From contig CM053809.1 of the NCBI GenBank assembly GCA_028671895.1, positions 37,609,501 through 37,673,500 of the forward strand: a stretch of DNA of 64,000 bases, given 5' to 3'. The position numbers and the translations under genes were made by a program. A model generated the notes under the pieces. It had not been told where the DNA came from, ran no database searches, and was given only the letters and a program-made list of their open reading frames with translations. Source of the stretch: Oenanthe sinensis (Eukaryota; Streptophyta; Magnoliopsida; Apiales; Apiaceae). Below, piece by piece: positions 13,221 to 23,399 of this stretch; positions within the stretch are counted from its first letter, which is position 1; the number at the start of each line of letters is the position of its first letter.

Positions 13221-14315
13221 TATACAGGAGAGTTAATTAGGCGCCGGCCTGCTCTTATGTAGGAGTACTATATATGTTTTTCATCTTGATCTTCTTGTTT
13301 TGGGGGAGGAATCAAGGCTTAATTGAGAGGTTTGTCCCTGAACTCTCTCCCCTCGCATCTCTAGGTAGGAAGCATTTGGTTAATTTTATGCATGGCTTTT
13401 CATGATATAAGTTCATTTAGTGTTTTGAAGAGGTAATATTGTCGAGTGTCGACCATAATATATACTCCCTATATACATAGGCGCAGGTTGCATGTACCTT
13501 CGTCTATATAATCAGTACATGTGTCCGTATGTCGCTACAATTATTTGAAGAGGAAAAAAAATCCTTTATCCTAAAATGGAGTCGATTTGAATGGAGCCGA
13601 ATTAGTAACACCTTCTTCCATAATTTTAAAAACGGAGGAAAATGAGTGAAGATAAAATAAAGTATTTTCGTCTCAATTTTGGAGTTAAAGTTGTAGTTTC
13701 AATATTATTTATATTAATTAGTTGAAATCATGAACTGTTTACACATTTATTTATTGAACTTGTTTACTAGTGCACGTATAATATTTATTTCATATTTAAG
13801 CAAAATAAATTTGTATTTGACGTCTATGGGCCTATGGCTTTAGTAAATGTAATATGAGTACCATGTTTGCGTTGATGGGTAGAGAGTCCTGCAGGGTCCT
13901 TGGGGACTACAGTAGGCGCCTCTAGTTGGGCTCTCGTATTTCAAGTGTGTACGTGTACATGATAAGTATTTTATTCGTCTTTTTCATAATTCAACTGTAC
14001 TGATGAAATATTTATATCAAAATAATAATTTATATAAATTTTCATTAAATTTAAAATAGTGGAGTATCACTTTTACAATAGTATTATATATATATATATA
14101 TTCAACGACATAGATCTATTACAATATTATTGTTATAAATTTATAGTTTCAAGTTAATATATTACATGAAAATTTGTACATTGACTTATTTTGATATTAA
14201 ATTAACATCTGTACGGTTGGATCGTTTAAATAATAATTTATTTATTTAATTTTAAATCGCATTAGTAGAGAACTTCTCTATTGTGTACTTTAGATACTGT
14301 TTTCTCATCATTATA
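13221..14315. other. Downstream of GT-3; intergenic
   Basis: The first 200-300 bases are probably GT-3 3' UTR. The rest is AT-rich, with no coding segment and no element with clear ends. Confidence 0.5.
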
Positions 14316-14317
14316 TA

Positions 14318-14549
14318 CCCTCTATTTCAAAATAAGTGTGTCGTTTTGACTTTTAACACGTATTTTAAAGTGTAAAAAAAAGTTACTTACACAATTTATT
14401 TTTTCAATTTTTTTGAATAAAATATATAATTTAAATTTTTATTCACAAAAAAGAAAATTGAAAAAATAAGTTCTGGAAGTAACTTTTTTTTAGACTTTAA
14501 AATACATGTAAAAAATCAAAATAAACACTTATTTTGTAATGGACGGAGT
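14318..14549. mobile_element. Palindromic Stowaway-like MITE
   Basis: The two halves are near reverse complements through most of their length: the left half contains AAAATAAGTGTG...TTTTGACTTTTAACACGTA and the right half mirrors it, ending ACTTATTTTGTAATGGACG. The ends resemble the CTCCGTCC/CCCTCTATTTC class of Stowaway MITE. The element can fold into one long hairpin. Exact ends are uncertain by a few bases. Confidence 0.65.
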
Positions 14550-14844
14550 CACAGAATGTATTTTACCATCTACGCCTTAAATGTGCATATATGATATATA
14601 TCTATAATGGTCCTGGACCTCCTGGTTAAGCTAACTTGTCATTCATGTTCATACACGCATTAAGAAAGCAAGTTGCAGAAAACTCATAATATATCCGGAC
14701 ATACCGGTGTTGTTTAATTACAAGTTTGCTTAATTGGGTTGATCAAATGAGGAAGTTATAATGCTTTGGTTTTTTTTTTGCTGTGTACCCACAGGCACAC
14801 GTTAACAGTTAAGTAGTTAACATTTTGATGCGTTCTAGTAATTA

Positions 14845-15841
14845 TTATACTTCACCTACTTTTTGGATATAAGCTGTTATTAAAGTAGCTTTAGTCCCAA
14901 CATCCATATTTAATATGTGAAATGATACGTTTAAAGTAGATTTTTTTAAAAAAAAATACTTTTCATATCATTTTTTTGTATATTAGTATTATATATTATA
15001 AACTAGTTTAAAATTATTGTTTTTAAAAATAATCATTTTCTATATGCAAGCTAGGGAACACCTATCATATAACATATTTTATAATTTCAAAAAAACATAT
15101 ATGCAATATTTTTTATATATCACATTTTCGATATATCAGTATTGTTTTTTCTACTTTTCAAAATCTTTTTTTTCACTTTCTTACGGACTATTAAAAAATT
15201 TAAAAGAAAAAAAAAATGTGTATACATGTTATATTTTATAATTTAAATATATCATCTAATATTAGTTTTTCAATACTTTTACTTGCAATATATGAGTACA
15301 ATTGTTTTTACATATGATGATCATTATTAAAGATTTAAAGTGCAATACAAATAAATTAACAATAATAATTAACTTATAAATAATAATCATACAAATTACA
15401 ACAATAAAAATTACTTAAATATATTAATAATCATACAAATTACAGGATAAAAAAATAACATAATAATTAACTTATAAATAATAATCATACATTTTTTTGA
15501 TATATTAATATATATTTTTACTTTTCATGAACATTTGTCTATGTTTCTTTATACATTAGTATCATATATTTTAAAGCACTTAACATGTAATATTAAAATA
15601 AATTAGGCAAAAAATATTAATGTATTCAATTTAAAATTATTTGATGATTATTTTAAAAAATAATAATTTTAAACTGGTTTATAATATATAATACTAATAT
15701 AAAAAAATAGATAAATGATATGAAAAGTAAAAAGTTTTAAAGAAATCTATTTTAAATGTATCATTTCACATATTAACTATGCATGTTGGGACTCAGGCTA
15801 GTTTAATAAAAAGTATCCAAAAAGTTGGTGGAGGAGTATAA
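14845..15841. mobile_element. 1 kb foldback element with about 200 bp inverted arms
   Basis: Left arm about 14845-15040 and right arm about 15640-15841 are diverged reverse complements. Shared blocks include CTTTTTGGATA, AGTCCCAACAT, TAATATGTGAAATGATAC and TATTAGTATTATATATTATA. The centre is AT-rich with repeated ATAATCATACAAATTACA-like units and no coding frame. No convincing target-site duplication. Long arms and a short non-coding centre suggest a non-autonomous Mutator-like or foldback transposon. Confidence 0.65.
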
Positions 15842-16074
15842 TGGGCCTGTTTGGCAAACTGCAACTTATGGAAATAAGGGCTTATTTTCGGAAAAAAGTA
15901 GGGATGTATGTACTTTTCAGAAATAAGCCCTTATTTCTAGAAATAATTAAATTCATATTTGGTCTTAAAATTCTAAAACAAATATTTATCTTTAAAAAAA
16001 ATATGAAAATATGTAAAAAAAAAGAAAAAAATAAGCTACTTATTTTAAGTTTAAGGAACCCCAAACACCCCCAA
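15842..16074. mobile_element. Harbinger-like MITE (TAA-flanked)
   Basis: The ends are TGGGCCTGTTTGG and, reversed, TTGGGGGTGTTTGG, with TAA at 15839-15841 and 16075-16077. Internal stem pieces such as GAAATAAGGGCTTATTTTC and AGAAATAAGCCCTTATTTC make it highly foldable. It sits directly against the right end of the foldback element. Confidence 0.65.
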
Positions 16075-16077
16075 TAA

Positions 16078-17198
16078 TTACTATAGAAAACATCACAATG
16101 TTAACCGTTAACATCTGCCCAGGGCACAGAGCAGAAAATTCCTAATACTTTTATTAAGCCCTTCAGTATATTATGCATGCAATATAGATTCTAAACCTAT
16201 ATCAGCTTCATAAATTACACAAAGTTGCTAGAGTGAATTGAAAATTGTCGCCTGCCTAACATAATATAAGATTTGGACGTCCGAAGTTTTAATTCGCAAT
16301 TCAGTGATCATAGATAGCTTTCAGTTTTAAAAAAGAGGACTTTCCGTCACTTTTGAAAGGAAAAAAATATTTGACTTTGGTGACTAGCTATGAGTCACCT
16401 TTTTTAAAAGTTAAACTAATATATATCACCAAATTGCAAATGTAAAAGCATACTGAAATGTTACTCTAGGTATATTCAACAAAGGATCCAAGTATTAGAA
16501 CACGTGTGAAGAAGGTACGATATACCAACTTATAAGCAACATGAATTGATCATATTTAAATAATATTGTCACTTGGTGATTTGAGCTCCTTGTACATTTC
16601 TGAACATTCAATGAATAAAATCCGAAACTACTACTGAAGTCGGCAATATCATCGTAAACAGAGACTACGACTTCACATTCTGATCGCAGATACGTTTTGG
16701 ATAGAAAGAAGAACCATTACATTTAGAAACTTTGAATTATTTTTGTTAAGAAAAGTTTAGAATCTATATTTTTATTTAATATAAAATTTTGAATTTAATA
16801 ATGAGCATCCTTTCCCTATTTTAACATACGTACCAAAAAGTAAAATATTATTTTGGAACGGATAGAAGGGTCATCTAGGTTTAGAGTAATATGACTTTAA
16901 AAATGGAAAATTATCAGACCTTTTGGTATCGATCCTCTTCATTTAGCCCACAATTCCATTAAACTCTTTACGCAGAAACCGGCCAACCTGATGAATTTTT
17001 GCAGAAAGCCTCTTGGATTTGGATTGAAGCCCATGCATATTTATTGAAATTTCGGAGGAGATCGAACACATGTCATTGGCATAGTCAGAACCAAGTAATA
17101 TTCATTTGAATCCTACTTGTAACAACAAAGATTAGCTAGCTAGCAGTACTTTTACTACTTCCCTATACTTTCACTACCACCCCACCTTAATTATCTGC

Positions 17199-17257
<59 letters not shown>

Positions 17258-17970
17258 TCTCACGCCCTTCAACCCCATTTCATTGTTGCCATCCATCTTC
17301 ACGTTAAAACACATTACACCACCAATAATCTTCATTTTGTCGATGCAAAAGGTTGGAATCTCAGTACGAAAAAGAGAGCAATGTTTGAATCTTGGAAGCT
17401 GTGATTCTTTTGAATTTTGGTAGATGATCAACTTAATTGAGGGAACTAATCGATCTGCTTCAAAAATTGATTGTATCTATTAATTGGAATATCCATTTCC
17501 TATCTGGCAATGAATGGAGTCATATCAGTCTAGCTTGATTCAAATCCACCATTAATTACCGTGACAAATTCTGCAATGAGATCGGAATCGGACGGATGCA
17601 TGGGCAGCTCGATCCCCGAGCATAATTAAGATTCTTCAAAGTTGCATTCTGTGATTCTGTTGTATTTGCAACAGACTAACAAGTAAGACATGGACCCAAC
17701 CCAAGTCTTGAGTTGTGTCGTGTTCAATAAACTCGATCAAGGGGACAAGAATATATGGGATTTAATTGAAAATTTGTGAAAATGATACAGTACCCATCAC
17801 ATAGTCTAATAAGTACTCCACGATTTTTAATACGTAATTTAAAATAAATAAGAAAATAAATTTTAGTATAATTTTTAAATATTTTTTTAAAAAATAAAGA
17901 TACTCCCTTCGTCCTAAATTATTTTTCCACTTTGTCTTTTACGCCTAATTTTAATTTTACCTTAAGTAAA
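16078..17970. other. Intergenic DNA with TA microsatellite
   Basis: There is no supported gene. A TATATA/CATATA microsatellite lies at 17199-17258. At about 17903 the sequence TACTCCCTTCGTCCTAAATT resembles the start of another Stowaway MITE family, but I find no matching right end; it may be truncated by the neighbouring Mutator-like element. Confidence 0.5.
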
Positions 17971-19172
17971 GTGCACTTCATGTACGCGTAATTTGTGTGT
18001 CAAACCATTTGAGATATCGCGCTTCAAAAATTGTCACATGCTATACTGTGTTTTTTAACTTTTTACGAATACTATTTTCCGTCAAAATGGACTAATGCCG
18101 TAACTTTTGTTGAGGGTACTTTCGACTATTAATATTATAAGGGCTTAAAACACGTTACTTTACTCATAAAAAATAGTAATAACAAGTACACCAAAATACA
18201 AAAATAAAGCATACATTCACAACACATTCTCTCTCAATTTCAATAGCTTTCTTGAGATTCTCTTCTCGTCTCTTTGCTTCTGCCAATGCTTCTTGATACG
18301 AAGTCTTGTCATATTTACACATTAACTCAACAGATTTCAAAGCAGCTTCGGTTTGCTCAAACTTGGAAAACCATTCTTTTCTTTTCATAATAAGTAATCC
18401 CATTTGATATTGATGATCATAAATCTACATAAACAATCATTAATCAACAAACACAATGATTAAATAGAAGTATTAACAACAAACATGTTAGAAAATTGAC
18501 TAAACTAAATAATCTCCTCAATTCATCTTAATTCACATTAACGCAAATAATCAAACAAGTAATGTGTGTGTATATTAAATATTAAAAAAACCATATTACA
18601 ATTAATCACAAACATAATAATAAAAATAATTAATAAAGGGATCAAAGATTAAAAAAAACTCAATTTCAATCTTGGAGATGTAAGCAATGAGAAAAGATTT
18701 GTCTATGCGTTTAATTGAGACTTCATCAAAGTCAGTTTCTTGAATACGCTTCCATATATCATCATCACCACTTCGCAAAATCCTAGATGATGAATTCACT
18801 ATTATTTTCTTCGATTTTATCACAGGACTCGCGATTATCGATAAATCCTAGAATCGAAATTGCTTGCTTGCCTCTTAACTCCACTAAGAGGTTCTAACCA
18901 AGGGGCACGCGCGCCGGGTGTAATGCTTTACCTTTACTCTTTTTTGTAATTTTTTATTTTTTCTCTCTTTCTCTTTCTTGCTTTATTTTTTTATGAGTAA
19001 AGTAATTTGTCCTACGTTCTTATAATATTAACGGGCGAAAATACCCTCAACAAAAGTCACGACGTTATCCCATTTTGATGAAAAAAATTAAAAAATGCAG
19101 TATACCTCATGATAATTTTTGAAATGTAATATCCAAATGGTGTGACACAATTTTTGCAAAAATAGGTGCGCA
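17971..19172. mobile_element. Mutator-like element (Pack-MULE type) carrying a gene fragment
   Basis: Inverted repeats of about 180-200 bp lie at about 17971-18171 and 18990-19172. Reading both arms inward they share GTGTCA(A/C)ACCATTTG, TTCAAAAATT, TATACTG, GTCAAAATGG-like, ACTTTTGTTGAGGGTA, TTAATATTATAAG and TTACTTTACTCATAAAAAA. Between the arms lies a minus-strand fragment of a nuclear-lamina gene and no transposase. Long terminal inverted repeats around captured host exons are the hallmark of Pack-MULEs. The exact outer ends are not certain and I cannot see a clean 8-11 bp target-site duplication, so superfamily assignment rests on arm length and layout. Confidence 0.7.
18215..18823 (-). 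pseudogene. Captured exons of a CRWN/NMCP1 nuclear-lamina gene
   Basis: Two coding pieces on the minus strand match the N-terminal region of plant CROWDED NUCLEI (NMCP1/LINC) coiled-coil proteins, which build the plant nuclear lamina. Piece 1 (18659-18823) includes DDDIWKRIQETDFDEVSIKR and KSFLIAYISKIE; piece 2 (18215-18424) reads YDHQYQMGLLIMKRKEWFSK and later EALAEAKRREENLKKAI. In intact family members these two stretches are adjacent, joined at an intron. Here the donor after piece 1 (GAG followed by TTTTTTTT) has no usable GT in the right phase, so in-frame splicing is broken. Piece 2 ends at a good donor (AAT/GTATGC) but no further exon follows. Only about 120 of some 1000 residues are present. 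It lies wholly inside the Mutator-like element. It could still be transcribed, for example as a regulatory RNA. Confidence 0.8.
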
Positions 19173-20193
19173 GATGTTACAGTTACAATGCATGACATCT
19201 AATGGGGCCATGAACACGTGAAGCACATATGAATTCTACTGTACACACTATCTTGTGAATTCACGTGACTGCCGAAATAGTTGACTTTTCTTCTCCTCTC
19301 GTTCCCCTGGCCTTGAGAAGTGTGATGGGCTTATGTACGTATTGTGGTCCCTACCTGGATTCTTATCAGAATCCGGACCTCAATTTTTAATGTAAAACTT
19401 TTACCGTAAATCTATAGACGAGAAAAAAAAATACAGTACTAGCAAAAAAATCTCCTAAAACTGAAACATTCAAGTACGTTATGGACCGATGCAAATTCAA
19501 ATTTACATGTGATCCTATCTACATAAATTTCTAGCATTTGACATTCTGATAATTAAAGCCCAGGACAGAGTATGATGAGAAGCCCAATAACAAATCATAC
19601 AGGCAGTCCCGTATTAGAAAACTGGTGGGCTTCTCATAATTTATTACTGTAGTAATTTTTAGGCAAGCGGTGTCCCATCTTAAAAAAAAATTGGTACAGA
19701 TTTCAATTGTTTTAAAAAGTTTGAAAAAGAAAACAGAAAAATGTTGGATGCATGCAAAATCAGTTAGAGAAGGTGCTAAATTTTTAGGTCTGAACCATCG
19801 GTAAAAAATGATTAATCAGTTCTGCATAAACGATAAGCTCTATCAGTTAAATAAATAAAAAACGACAAGCTCAGTTAAAATCATATTATTATTACTGAAA
19901 ATGAAGGGAAACATAGACCACGTACTTAACCTCGGATAATACATAAAATTTAGAAACAACAAAATCAGAAATAACACGTAGATCCACGTGTAATGAATCT
20001 ACAGACTATGAAAGTAATAAAAAATCCAACTTGTCATCATGTAATTGGTCTGAATGACATGGCATTTCTCTTCGTCAAGTAAAAGATTATCACATAGTGA
20101 GTATATATAATAGCGTATCGTCACTTTTTCGTTAATAAGGTTTAGGCCATTGGATAATGGATACAATATTAGTAATATAAATTCTTAGTTTCT
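19173..20193. other. Intergenic DNA between MULE and DOG1-domain gene
   Basis: There is no coding region. Single CACGTG motifs occur near 19214 and 19988, and the rest is AT-rich without clear repeats. Confidence 0.5.
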
Positions 20194-20195
20194 TA

Positions 20196-20507
20196 CTCCC
20201 TCCGTCCCATTGAAATCAAATGGGCACGGAGGACAAGAAGAAATAAAAAAATGATAGTGTAATAGTAAAGTTAGGTAAAAAATGAGTAAAATTGTGGACC
20301 TATTAATATTTAATAATAGATTTGAGATAGTGGATGAAAGTAGTGGGTGTAATAGTATTTTTATATTATGAATTTGAGATAGTGGAGGAAAGTTAATGGG
20401 TGTAATAGTATTTTTTATTATTAAAACTTTACTATTTTTGGAATGTATACAGATGAGAGGGACATCCAAAAAAGGAAAGCGTATAGAATTGAATGGGACA
20501 GAGGGAG
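20196..20507. mobile_element. Stowaway-like MITE, copy 2, abutting the DOG1-domain gene
   Basis: Ends are CTCCCTCCGTCCCATTGAA and, reversed, CTCCCTCTGTCCCATTCAA, flanked by TA at 20194-20195 and 20508-20509. It is 312 bp and non-coding, with the same interior as the copy at 9924. Its right end is 15 bases from the stop codon of the neighbouring minus-strand gene, so it must form most of that gene's 3' UTR or supply its poly(A) region. Confidence 0.85.
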
Positions 20508-20522
20508 TACTTTGTTTCTTGC

Positions 20523-21209
20523 TTATCTTTCTAACCCAGTAGTCCTAACTCGGAGCTGCATCTGCGTCGCAGTCGCCAAGAACTTAACAGTCTGGACCGG
20601 GTTCAAAATCGCCGCAACTCGCTCCGCCGTCCGAGTCCTGAGCACATCAGCGTTGGACAACACGGCCAACAACTCAGCCTGTAGCTCATCCAGCACCGAG
20701 TTGATCTCCCCCATTTCATTACCAGCCGGAGCCCTACCACCCACTATCATCAGCTCATGCGCCGCCACACTTTCTTGAACCCTAGCCAGCTCATTATTCA
20801 ACTCTTTCATCACAACCTTAATCTCAGTTTTGAGTTGTTGAATCATTTGTTTCTGCTCCGCCGTCATATCAGTCGCCGCCAGCGCCGCCACTTTGAAAGC
20901 TAGGTCAGGCTTGAAGCCAGCAATCCAAAAGAAGCTTCGCTCAAAAGGAGTAAACCAAGGTGGATTAAAAACGAGAAAAACATTGTGATTTGATATTCTT
21001 GATTTTTCTTCATAGTATTCTTGGTAGTGAGAAAAAACCCTACCACTCAACTCTTTTAAATACTCATCATTTATTGATTCTTGGTCATATTTCTCGAGGA
21101 CCGATTGAAGCTCATCAAGATAGTGTTCTTGACGAACCAACCAACCTTCAAAAAAAGCTTCGAAATCTGAGCCGTTACTAGGGTTTGAAGAAGAAGATGA
21201 AGCAGCCAT
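20523..21209 (-). CDS. DOG1-domain protein (DOG1-like), intronless
   Basis: A single exon of 228 residues. I chose the ATG at 21209; the open frame extends four codons upstream but without another ATG. The protein has a low-complexity start (MAASSSSSNPSNGS), then the DOG1 domain from about residue 15: FEAFFEGWLVRQEHYLDEL, a central helical stretch with FTPFERSFFWIAGFKPDLAF, and a C-terminal block TAERVAAILNPVQTVKFLA with QLRVRTTGLER. This is the layout of DELAY OF GERMINATION 1-like proteins and of the region shared with TGA bZIP factors, but there is no bZIP. DOG1 controls seed dormancy with ABA signalling and binds haem and PP2C phosphatases; DOG1-like relatives have varied roles, so the role here is not known. 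A MITE supplies the sequence immediately after the stop. Confidence 0.88.
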   Translation of the reverse strand: MAASSSSSNPSNGSDFEAFFEGWLVRQEHYLDELQSVLEKYDQESINDEYLKELSGRVFSHYQEYYEEKSRISNHNVFLVFNPPWFTPFERSFFWIAGFKPDLAFKVAALAATDMTAEQKQMIQQLKTEIKVVMKELNNELARVQESVAAHELMIVGGRAPAGNEMGEINSVLDELQAELLAVLSNADVLRTRTAERVAAILNPVQTVKFLATATQMQLRVRTTGLER

Positions 21210-21265
21210 GGTGTATATCAAGGAATAATCAAGAAACAGGTGGCAAATCTAACAGATAAGTATAG

Positions 21266-21276
21266 CCTTTTTATAG
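21266..21276 (-). promoter_or_regulatory. TATA box of DOG1-like gene
   Basis: On the minus strand this reads CTATAAAAAGG, a strong TATA match 57-67 bases upstream of the ATG. Transcription would start about 30 bases downstream, giving a short leader. Confidence 0.6.
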
Positions 21277-22500
21277 TAGAGCGAGAGCGTAGCTTTTATT
21301 ATTTACTGTCCTTGATTTAGTAGAGAAAGTGAAGAAAATAATATTTTATAATTCCTTACATGGTAGGAAAGGTGCCACGTACGGTGAAAGAATGTACTCC
21401 TCCCGTTCGTTTTTTTAGAGGTGGTTTTGTCTTTTGGTATACATTCACTGAGGTAGAGACCTACAAATGGGCAAAAGAAAGGGGATAAATTATCTCCAGT
21501 GTGCGAGTTGTCTGTTTTTCTTTTCAAAGTCTGTGATAATTGTATCGAATCTAGGTAAAACAACTTTATCCTCAACCATAGTTATAGGAGTAAATATTAA
21601 ACTTCAAGTTAAAACAATAACCAGTGTTTCTTATAGATCATTTGATTTTTTATGTATATTTTAAAGTTCATATAATTAAATTTTAAATTTTTAATAAAAC
21701 TATATATTTAACATTTTAATCTTTAAGAACAACATAATTATAAAATTCTATTATATAGTCAGTTTTTTTTTACAGAATTATATAGTCAGTTGTGTACAAA
21801 AAGTTACCCAAACGTATGTGGGTCCAGGGGTACCTAGATTGCCGCTGTGTGGGAGCTGGCCAGGTTGCAAACCCGCGCGCGGACCTGGCCAACTGAATTT
21901 TAGAAATGGTTAATTCTTTGTAACTGGCCGGATAAATTTTAAAATTTATTTAAAAGAATCTTTTGGCACGACCTCAAATTTTAAATCAGAATTAAAAAAA
22001 TGGGATAAATTTTAAGAATAATGTCAGATGTTCCAAATATATTCCAAAAGAATTTTCAAATCATGAAATGTAAATTTCTTATTGGCCATTTCCTTAAAAA
22101 TAATATGTAACTCGTGTTCATTAATAAGGACCCCACAAATAAAAATATATTAAGTATAATTTGAGAATACTTTTTGGGACCTAATTTGAGAACTCTAACA
22201 TTACTCAAAAATGTTAAAGGATGTTGGTAAAAAGTGAATTATTATATCTCCATAAACATATATATGTAAAGGGTTTTTTAAGTGGTTGTTAATGCCGCAC
22301 ATTAAACACTAATTTTTATGAGTTTGACTCATTTTAATTGGTGAGATTTTTGTGCATACAAGGTCCATCATTATTAATGTGTAAAAAATCAACAAAAATT
22401 TGACAACTAAGTTTTTAACGTATGCTCACTAGAAAAATCGATATATATTTTTTGTTGACTAATTTGGTTTATAGCCTTACAAATGAATATCTGTTCTAAA
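21277..22500. other. Intergenic, upstream of DOG1-like gene
   Basis: No supported gene. A GC-richer patch at about 21815-21900 (around GCCGCTGTGTGGGAGCTGGCC) stands out from the AT-rich flanks but matches no family I can name. Confidence 0.5.
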
Positions 22501-22518
22501 GGAATTCTCGAGGTGAGC

Positions 22519-22586
22519 CAGGGTCGAACCCAGGACCTGAGACGACAAAGGATAAGCCCTCAACCACTTGGGCTATCCAACCGTGC
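22519..22586 (-). mobile_element. tRNA-derived SINE head
   Basis: On the minus strand the sequence has a polymerase III A box (TAGCCCAAGTGG, 22564-22575) and B box (GGTTCGACC, 22522-22530) at tRNA spacing, starting about AGCACGGTTGGATAGCCC. The two ends cannot pair as an acceptor stem, so this is a tRNA-like SINE head rather than a tRNA gene. The body should run leftward, but I cannot fix its 3' end. An (AT)n run lies at 22597-22630 just outside its 5' end. Confidence 0.65.
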
Positions 22587-22591
22587 TAAAA

Positions 22592-22636
<45 letters not shown>

Positions 22637-22656
22637 AAGATATTATCTTTTAAGAG

Positions 22657-23399
22657 TGTTATGCCCAAATTTCAACATGTGTTATTTTTTATGGGTCAAT
22701 ATTTATTGGGCTGAATTTATAATTGTTCGTGTGAATTATTATTGCTGTTATTGAAGGCCTTCCGGGTTAATCATTAATGAAGGCCCTCTGGGGTTAGTTG
22801 TTGAAGGCCCTCCGGGATTAATTATTGAAGATCATTGCTCTGTACTCCACGAGTTATCCTCGGCGGGGAGTTTTGGGTTGTAGCTGACCTCAGCTTGGAA
22901 GACTCTTTCCATGCCAGGTCGTTCTCGTCTGGGGGTTTAGTGCGCGTCCTTTATTCGGGGTGGATCTAGTGCTAGCCTCTAATTAAAGTATCCGGAAAAA
23001 TGCTGTAATGGACCAACTAGAGCCCATGATTTCCGGTTCAACATCGGATTCATAAAGTCTTTGGACCTTATACTGGATTTTGGACTATCCAAACAAGCCT
23101 CCATGCAGAAACCTCTTCCAACTAGGTTTCGATTATCGAATAAGGTGTTGAATAAGGGGTTGGATAAGGTGGATTTTTCCTAATGGGTTTCTACTTCAGA
23201 AAAAACTACGTGAGTTTGATCCTCTATTATAAATACGGGTACGTAAAGCTCCCACCAACTAAAAAACCATAACAATTTCAGACTCAATATTCAACAATCA
23301 CCACACTCCGATGACTTTTCAGATAAAAAACACAATCCTAGATTTTGATTATGACGATGGATCTCGTATTTTGTTGTTACCAAATTCCGGCATCAAACA
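22657..23399 (+). mobile_element. Probable solo LTR of a retrotransposon
   Basis: The segment starts TGTTATGCCC and ends GGCATCAAACA, giving the TG...CA ends of an LTR. It has a TATAAATAC box at about 23228, about 170 bases before the end as expected for U3-R-U5, and three imperfect tandem repeats of GAAGGCCCTCCGGG-type sequence at about 22751-22830 that look like U3 enhancer repeats. It is less AT-rich than its surroundings. No internal retrotransposon genes follow, no primer-binding site is obvious, and the flanking 5-mers (AAGAG, GGAGG) do not match. Confidence 0.5.

Noticed and set aside
22519..22586. Possible tRNA gene
   Set aside because: A and B boxes are present but no acceptor stem can form; a SINE head explains it better.
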